Assembly (NCBI RefSeq): GCF_019799905.1 | Contig: NZ_JABGCI010000010.1 | Location: 62,001-126,000 of the forward strand | Source: Trujillonella endophytica | GTDB taxonomy: Bacteria; Actinomycetota; Actinomycetes; Mycobacteriales; Geodermatophilaceae | Length of the DNA stretch: 64,000 bases | Direction of reading: 5' to 3' | Shown: one piece after another, positions 59,529 to 64,000 of the stretch | How the letters are laid out: the number at the start of each line of letters is the position of its first letter | Position numbering within the stretch: position 1 is the stretch's first letter | The notes under the pieces: generated by a model | What the model was told of the DNA's origin: nothing | Seen by the model: only the letters and a program-made list of their open reading frames with translations | Database searches by the model: none | Made by a program: the position numbers and the translations under genes

Positions 59529-60337
59529 TGGCCCGCACCCCCGCGCCCGCCCCGCGCGAGGGCCGGCGGCCGCTGATCGCCGGCAACTGGAAGATGCACC
59601 TGACGCACCTGGAGGCCATCGGCCTGGTGCAGAAGCTCGTGTTCTCCCTCAAGGAGGCGCAGCTGGACGCGGCCGAGGTCGTCGTCCTCCCGCCGTTCAC
59701 GGCGCTGCGCAGCGTGCAGACGCTGGTCACCGGCGACAAGCTCGGCATCGGCTACGGCGCGCAGGACCTGTCGCTGCACGACTCCGGCGCCTACACCGGC
59801 GAGGTCAGCGGGGCGATGCTCGCCGCGCTGGCCTGCACGTACGTGGCGGTCGGCCACTCCGAACGGCGCGCGCTGCACGGGGAGGACGACGCCGTCGTCG
59901 CCGGCAAGGTCCAGGCGGCCCAGCGGCACGGCCTGGTGCCGATCCTCTGCGTGGGGGAGGGCCTGGACGTCCGCCGCGCCGGCCGGCACGTCGCCCACTG
60001 CACCGCGCAGCTCGACGCCGCGCTGGAGGGCCTGACCGCCGAGCAGGTGCAGCGGGTGGTGCTCGCCTACGAGCCGGTCTGGGCGATCGGCACCGGCGAG
60101 GTGGCCACACCCGAGGACGCGCAGGAGGTCTGCGGCGCACTCCGGTCCCGGCTCGCCGAGCGTTTCGGCCCGGAGACGGGCTCGATCGTCCGTATCCTCT
60201 ACGGCGGGTCGGTGAAGGCCGCGAACACGGCCGGGATCCTGGCCGGGCCGGACGTCGACGGTGCGCTCGTCGGCGGTGCCAGCCTGGACGCCGACGAGTT
60301 CGCGCAGATCTGTCGGATCGCCACGGACGGCAGCTGA
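59528..60337 (+). CDS. tpiA: Triosephosphate isomerase
   Basis: Interconverts dihydroxyacetone phosphate and glyceraldehyde 3-phosphate, 269 aa. Catalytic residues are Lys22 in AGNWKMH, His110 in VGHSERR and Glu182 in AYEPVWAIGTG. The phosphate-binding YGGSVKAAN is near 225-233. The ATG at 59528 overlaps the pgk stop by one base, so pgk and tpiA are coupled. The last codons sit inside the terminator stem that follows. Confidence 0.98.
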   Translation: MARTPAPAPREGRRPLIAGNWKMHLTHLEAIGLVQKLVFSLKEAQLDAAEVVVLPPFTALRSVQTLVTGDKLGIGYGAQDLSLHDSGAYTGEVSGAMLAALACTYVAVGHSERRALHGEDDAVVAGKVQAAQRHGLVPILCVGEGLDVRRAGRHVAHCTAQLDAALEGLTAEQVQRVVLAYEPVWAIGTGEVATPEDAQEVCGALRSRLAERFGPETGSIVRILYGGSVKAANTAGILAGPDVDGALVGGASLDADEFAQICRIATDGS

Positions 60338-60354
60338 CCGCTGCCGTCCGTGGC
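60320..60354 (+). terminator. Terminator overlapping the tpiA stop codon
   Basis: A perfect 15-bp stem (60320-60334 with 60340-60354) has the loop TGACC, and the TGA of tpiA is the loop's first three bases. It ends the gap-pgk-tpiA transcript. Confidence 0.85.
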
Positions 60355-60370
60355 CGGGCGGGAGCGGTGA

Positions 60371-62170
60371 GTGGGCAGCAGCACGCTGGAGCGAGGGGCG
60401 CGGCGCCGCCCGTCGTGGCTGCGCGGCACCCTCGGCCGGATCGTCGGCCTGGCGGTCGTGGCCGCGCTGGTCGTCGCGGTGGTGGTCAACTGCAGCGGCG
60501 GCCGGGACGCCGGCGCCTCGGTCCCGGTCTTCGGTGACGGCCCCGACGCCGGGATCACCGGTGTCCGGGCACCGTCGGACGCCGCCGGCGGCACCCTCCG
60601 CGTCGTCGCCGGCGACCTCGGCAACCTCGACCCGCAGGCCTCCTACTCGCCGGCCGCGTGGAACCTCATGCGGCTCTACACCCGCACGCTGGTCACCTGG
60701 TCCTCCGTACCGGGGGAGACCGACACCCTCGTGCCGGACCTGGCCACCGACCTCGGCACCACCCTGGACAACGGGCTGACCTGGACCTTCACCCTCCGTG
60801 AGGGGGTGCGGTTCGAGACCGAGCAGCCCATCACCTCGCGCGACGTCAAGTACGGCATCGAGCGCACCTTCGCCTCGGGCGTCATCATCGGCGGCCCGAC
60901 CACCGTCGTCGACCTGCTCGACGACCCGGAGAACCCCTATCCCGGCCCGTACGAGGACGAGGCGCCGGACCGGCTGGGTCTGGCGGCGATCGAGACCCCG
61001 GACGACCGGACCATCACCTTCCGGCTGCGGTCGGCCGTCCCGGACTTCAACGTCGTCCTCGCGCTGCCCTCCAGCAGTCCGGTGCCGATCGCCCAGGACA
61101 CCGGCGCGGCCTACGGCGGGGATCCGGTGAGCTCCGGGCCGTACGCGATCACCTCCATCGACCAGACCGGGATCGTGCTCGACCGCAACCCCGAGTGGGA
61201 CCCGGCCACCGACCCGGTGCGTACCGCCCTGCCGGACCAGGTCGTCGTCCGCACGCTCCCCTCCGGGATCGACCGCGACCAGGCGCTGCTCGCCGGCTCG
61301 GCCGACGTCGACATCTCCGCCATCGGCATCCAGCCGGTCACCGAGGCCCGGGTGGACGCCGACGCCGGAGGCGACGTGCGTCTGGAGGACCGGGTCGACG
61401 AGGTGCCCACCGGCGCGGTCCGGCTGCTGGCCCTGCCCACGGACGTCGCCCCGATGGACGACCCGAGCTGCCGGGCGGCCGTCGCGGCGGCGATCGACCG
61501 CGGAGGCGTGCAGGAGGTGCTCGGCGGGGGCGCCCACGCGACGGAGACGTCGCGGCTGTGGCCGGCGGGCCTCCAGGGCGGGCCGGAGGCGTCCGGCAGC
61601 GGCGCCGACCCCGACGCGGCGCGGGCGGCGCTCGAGGAGTGCGGGACGCCCGAGGGCTTCAGCACCGTCCTCGCGGTGCCCGACGTCGCGGCCAGCGTCG
61701 CCGTGGCGGAGGAGCTGGCCGACCAGCTGGCCGAGGTCGGGATCTCGGTCGAGGTCCGGTCGCTCCCGGCGGCGACCTTCTACGCCCGGGACGTCGGCAA
61801 CCCCGACAACGTGACGGCCAGCGGGTACGGCATGGTCCTGGTGACCTGGACGGCGGTCGTGCCGACGCCGTCGGCCTTCCTCGTCCCGCTGGTCGACAGC
61901 CGGTCGGTGGGGCCGGTCGGGAACACCAACTACGCCCGCCTGGTCGACCCGGCGATCGACTCGCTGGTGGACGCGGCGGTCGCGGTCGGTCCCGACATGA
62001 ACGCGGCGCGGGGTTCCTGGCAGGAGGTGGCGACGGCGGCGCAGGCCACCGCGGCGTACGTGCCGCTGGTCGAGACGCGGGTGCAGCTGCTCGCCGGGCA
62101 GCGGCTGCGCAACGGCGTCGTCATGGAGCCCTACAGCGGCTACGACCTGGCCACCGCCGGCGTCCGCTGA
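60371..62170 (+). CDS. ABC transporter substrate-binding protein, family 5 (peptide/oligopeptide type)
   Basis: A 599-aa extracytoplasmic binding protein of the DppA/OppA family. The basic start RRRPSWLRG is followed by a membrane segment to about 40. VVVNCSGG follows: a cysteine with Asn at -1 instead of the Gly/Ala/Ser of a classic lipobox. The body has GGTLRVVAGDLGNLDPQASY and the family block TFTLREGVRFETEQPITSRDV in part, with a late SPVPIAQDTGAAYGG. There are no permease or ATPase genes nearby, so its transporter is elsewhere. The GTG at 60371 follows the tpiA terminator by 16 nt and has GAGCGG upstream. Confidence 0.9.
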   Translation: MGSSTLERGARRRPSWLRGTLGRIVGLAVVAALVVAVVVNCSGGRDAGASVPVFGDGPDAGITGVRAPSDAAGGTLRVVAGDLGNLDPQASYSPAAWNLMRLYTRTLVTWSSVPGETDTLVPDLATDLGTTLDNGLTWTFTLREGVRFETEQPITSRDVKYGIERTFASGVIIGGPTTVVDLLDDPENPYPGPYEDEAPDRLGLAAIETPDDRTITFRLRSAVPDFNVVLALPSSSPVPIAQDTGAAYGGDPVSSGPYAITSIDQTGIVLDRNPEWDPATDPVRTALPDQVVVRTLPSGIDRDQALLAGSADVDISAIGIQPVTEARVDADAGGDVRLEDRVDEVPTGAVRLLALPTDVAPMDDPSCRAAVAAAIDRGGVQEVLGGGAHATETSRLWPAGLQGGPEASGSGADPDAARAALEECGTPEGFSTVLAVPDVAASVAVAEELADQLAEVGISVEVRSLPAATFYARDVGNPDNVTASGYGMVLVTWTAVVPTPSAFLVPLVDSRSVGPVGNTNYARLVDPAIDSLVDAAVAVGPDMNAARGSWQEVATAAQATAAYVPLVETRVQLLAGQRLRNGVVMEPYSGYDLATAGVR

Positions 62171-62223
62171 CCCGCCTCCGGCCGGCCGCCGGGTCGTTGA
62201 CGAGGGCCCCGCGCCCGCTCGGC

Positions 62224-62229
62224 TAGGCT
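62224..62229 (+). promoter_or_regulatory. Leaderless -10 for secG
   Basis: TAGGCT ends 6 nt before the ATG at 62236. Confidence 0.55.
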
Positions 62230-62235
62230 GGCCCC

Positions 62236-62469
62236 ATGGTCGAGCTCGTCCTCAACGTGCTGCTGGTGCTCACCAGCGTGCTCCTCGTGGTGCTGATCCT
62301 GCTGCACCGCGGGAAGGGCGGCGGGCTCTCGTCCATGTTCGGTGGTGCCGCCTCCTCCTCGCTGTCCGGCTCGTCGGTGGTGGAGAAGAACCTCAACCGG
62401 CTGACCGTCTTCACCGGCCTCGTCTGGGCCGTCTGCGTCGTCGCCCTGGGGATCCTGCTCAAGGTCTGA
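62236..62469 (+). CDS. secG: Preprotein translocase subunit SecG
   Basis: Small membrane subunit of the SecYEG channel, 77 aa with two helices (about 3-20 and 54-73). The connecting loop is GKGGGLSSMFGG, the SecG signature, followed by SSSLSGSSVVEKNLNRLT. The ATG at 62236 is leaderless. Usual actinobacterial neighbours are tpiA upstream and rbpA nearby; here a binding-protein gene has been inserted between tpiA and secG. Confidence 0.97.
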   Translation: MVELVLNVLLVLTSVLLVVLILLHRGKGGGLSSMFGGAASSSLSGSSVVEKNLNRLTVFTGLVWAVCVVALGILLKV

Positions 62470-62551
62470 GCCGACCCGCGGCACGGCCCTCCGCTGCACG
62501 AATGCCGGATCCCGGGGCTGAAACGTGACCTGGAACCCCCTCCGCAGGCCC

Positions 62552-62557
62552 TAGACT
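62552..62557 (+). promoter_or_regulatory. Probable -10 of rbpA
   Basis: TAGACT lies 57 nt before the GTG at 62615, giving a leader with AGGGGGC as ribosome site. Confidence 0.45.
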
Positions 62558-62614
62558 CCCGACGGCGGCGCGTCGGGCGCCGCTGGGGTCGGGGCTCTAG
62601 ACCAGGGGGCGCTC

Positions 62615-62956
62615 GTGGCTGGTGGGAACGCGATCCGGGGCACGCGGGTCGGTGCGGGACCGATGGGTGAGGCGGAGCGCGGCGAGGCAGCTCCGCGCCG
62701 GCGGGTGGCCTTCTGGTGCGCGCAGGCGCACGAGACGCGGGTCTCCTTCGCCGACGAGGCCGAGGTGCCGGAGCTGTGGGACTGCCCGCGCTGCGGGTTG
62801 CCGGCCGGTCAGGACCAGACGGCCCCGCCGCCGGCCCCGCGCACCGAGCCGTACAAGACGCACCTGGCCTACGTGCGCGAGCGGCGCACCGACGCCGACG
62901 GGGACGCGCTCCTCGAGGAGGCGCTCGCCAAGCTGCGGGCCCGCCGCGGCGCCTGA
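62615..62956 (+). CDS. rbpA: RNA polymerase-binding protein RbpA
   Basis: Actinobacterial transcription factor that binds RNA polymerase and group I/II sigma factors, 113 aa. The N-terminal tail and basic linker are nearly invariant: AGGNAIRGTRVGAGPMGEAE near 2-21. The zinc-like core has CAQAHE and CPRCGL. A sigma-interaction region lies near 84-100 (TEPYKTHLAYVRERR). The GTG at 62615 gives MAGGNAIRG. It is convergent with pgl (7 nt between stops). Confidence 0.97.
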   Translation: MAGGNAIRGTRVGAGPMGEAERGEAAPRRRVAFWCAQAHETRVSFADEAEVPELWDCPRCGLPAGQDQTAPPPAPRTEPYKTHLAYVRERRTDADGDALLEEALAKLRARRGA

Positions 62957-62963
62957 CGCCGCG

Positions 62964-63746
62964 TCACCCGGTCTGCCGGAGGCGCCCCGCGGCGGCTGCG
63001 TCGAGCAGCCACCGCGTGGCCTGCCTGCCGTGCACGCCGGCGGCCGGGAGCTGCTCCCGCGGCGTACCGCCCAGCGCCTGGGCCACGGCCTCGGCCTTGC
63101 CCTCGCCGGAGACCAGGAGCCACACCTCCTCGGCGGTGCCGATCGCCGAGAAGCCGAGGCTGATCCGCGTCGGCGGCGGCTTGGGGCAGTCGCGCACCGC
63201 CAACACCGGACGCTCGTCCCGCACGGCGGGTGACTCGGGGAAGATCGACGCGACGTGGCCCTCCGGGCCCATGCCGAGCAGCAGCAGGTCCAGGCGCGGC
63301 AGCGTCGCGCCCTCCGGCGCCGCGGCGGCCAGCTGCCCGGCGTACCAGTCGGCGGCCTCCTCCGGGGTGTCGAACCCGGCGTCGGACGCCGGCATCGCGT
63401 GCACCCGCTCCGCCGGGACGCCCACCGGGTCCAGCAGCGCCTCCCGGGCGCCCCGCTCGTTGCGCTCGGCGTCGTCGGCGGGGACGAACCGCTCGTCACC
63501 CCACCAGACGTCGACGGCGGTCCAGTCGACCCGCTCCCGGGCCGGCTCGGCGGCCAGCTCGGCGACGTGCCGCAGCACCGCGGTGCCGACGCCGCCGCCG
63601 GTGAGGACCACCGAGGCGGTGCCGTGCACGGCCTGCGCCGCCGCGAGCCGCGCCACCAGCGCCGCCGCGGCCACGCGGGCCAGCACGTCGGCGTCGGGCT
63701 GGACGACGACGTCGGGCACCGGGAGCTCGTCGGGGGAGACGCTCAC
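62964..63746 (-). CDS. pgl: 6-phosphogluconolactonase
   Basis: Hydrolyses 6-phosphogluconolactone in the oxidative pentose phosphate pathway, 260 aa. Features are VVLTGGGVGTAVL near 43-55, VWWGDERFVP near 81-90, ERNERGAREALL, LLLLGMGPEGHVASIFP near 155-171, and the late EEVWLLVSGEGKAEAV. The GTG at 63746 has GAGGAGTC upstream. It follows opcA, as in other actinobacteria, after a 73-nt gap with an inverted repeat. Confidence 0.95.
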   Translation of the reverse strand: MSVSPDELPVPDVVVQPDADVLARVAAAALVARLAAAQAVHGTASVVLTGGGVGTAVLRHVAELAAEPARERVDWTAVDVWWGDERFVPADDAERNERGAREALLDPVGVPAERVHAMPASDAGFDTPEEAADWYAGQLAAAAPEGATLPRLDLLLLGMGPEGHVASIFPESPAVRDERPVLAVRDCPKPPPTRISLGFSAIGTAEEVWLLVSGEGKAEAVAQALGGTPREQLPAAGVHGRQATRWLLDAAAAGRLRQTG

Positions 63747-63800
63747 GCGGACTCCTCGCCGGCGCTCGTCGGCCGCCTGGGCCGGGCTGCTCTGCTCCTG

Positions 63801-63824
63801 CGTGAGCTCGCGCGCTCGCTCACG
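63801..63824. repeat. Inverted repeat between opcA and pgl
   Basis: CGTGAGC (63801-63807) and GCTCACG (63818-63824) pair around TCGCGCGCTC. It overlaps the opcA stop and could be a processing hairpin or a REP-like element. Confidence 0.4.
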
Positions 63825-64000
63825 CGACCGGCGCCGTGGGGTCGGCCGGCTCGCCGGCGTTGCGCTCGCCGGCGAGGGCGACGTCGTCGGTGCCCGCGGA
63901 GTCCGCGGGCACCGTCGGCGCACCGGCCGCCGCGCCGCCGTTCCCGTTCGAGCCGCCGTTGCCGTCGTCGGTGTCGTCGGGCCGGGCGGGGTCGAACCAC
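63820..64000 (-). CDS. opcA: Glucose-6-phosphate dehydrogenase assembly protein OpcA (3' end only)
   Basis: Only the last 60 codons are visible; the gene enters from the right edge. It starts WFDPARPDDTDDGNGG, where W-F-D-P is the usual OpcA ending. A Gly/Asn/Ala-rich low-complexity tail extends it to the TGA at 63820. Together with pgl next door, the zwf-opcA-pgl order of actinobacteria supports the call. The tail is longer than in most OpcA proteins. The assignment rests on context plus a short motif, so it is less sure than the others. Confidence 0.6.
   Translation of the reverse strand, partial: WFDPARPDDTDDGNGGSNGNGGAAAGAPTVPADSAGTDDVALAGERNAGEPADPTAPVA

Overview
The window reads as a chromosomal segment of a very GC-rich actinobacterium. 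The gene order uvrC-rapZ-yvcK-whiA ... gap-pgk-tpiA ... secG-rbpA with opcA-pgl is an actinobacterial signature. Frequent GTG starts, GTGA/ATGA stop-start overlaps, leaderless TANNNT promoters and RbpA agree with this. The mixture of abundant Ter proteins, a complete treXYZ set and a GGDEF enzyme suggests a desiccation- and radiation-hardy soil or rock lineage such as Geodermatophilaceae. That placement is inference; no 16S or other marker is present. I see no rRNA, tRNA, CRISPR array, prophage or insertion sequence.

Layout. (1) 1-741: the 5' part of an ATP-dependent DNA ligase, running off the left edge. (2) 747-6435: a secreted-fibre-like locus. It holds a SipW/ER-type signal peptidase, a membrane-anchored secreted protein, two secreted proteins with SipW-type FTD signal peptides (one TasA/camelysin-like), and a two-component system. 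Both divergent intergenic regions carry copies of the same palindrome. (3) 6551-8841: a PASTA Ser/Thr kinase and a RibD-type reductase. (4) 8843-16243 (minus strand): treX-treY and treZ, with a c-di-AMP-riboswitch-controlled Rpf/LysM gene placed between treY and treZ. (5) 16684-19169: uvrB and a YjbR protein.

(6) 19413-34454: a large Ter stress-response island. It has a TerC behind a yybP-ykoY (Mn2+) riboswitch, a DUF475/TerC-like membrane protein, four stand-alone TerD-type proteins, two TerA-like proteins, a TerD-vWA protein, TelA and an XpaC-like protein. It ends in a translationally coupled enzyme module: a C-C-bond lyase, an 861-residue PRTase_2-TRSP-StiP-PELOTA fusion, and a HAD phosphatase. 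(7) 34518-41697: aquaporin, an S9-family protein that has lost its catalytic Ser and His, a small acidic protein, three tandem AIM24 proteins, an MBL hydrolase and an amidase.

(8) 41768-50121: uvrA, a VOC protein, a small membrane protein, and an Hsp70-like gene coupled to a protein with a J-like domain that reads RPD instead of HPD. (9) 50252-64000: uvrC-rapZ-yvcK-whiA, a diguanylate cyclase, the gap-pgk-tpiA glycolytic operon, a solute-binding protein, secG, rbpA and pgl, with the 3' end of opcA at the right edge.

How it may work together (inference): the envelope and stress genes are wired to small signals. These are Mn2+ at terC, c-di-AMP at rpf, c-di-GMP from the GGDEF enzyme, and a two-component system at the fibre locus. 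The three uvr genes and the ligase add DNA repair. The least described items are the fused PRTase protein with its Ter partners, the palindrome-linked SipW locus, the Hsp70/J-like pair and the inactive S9 protein.
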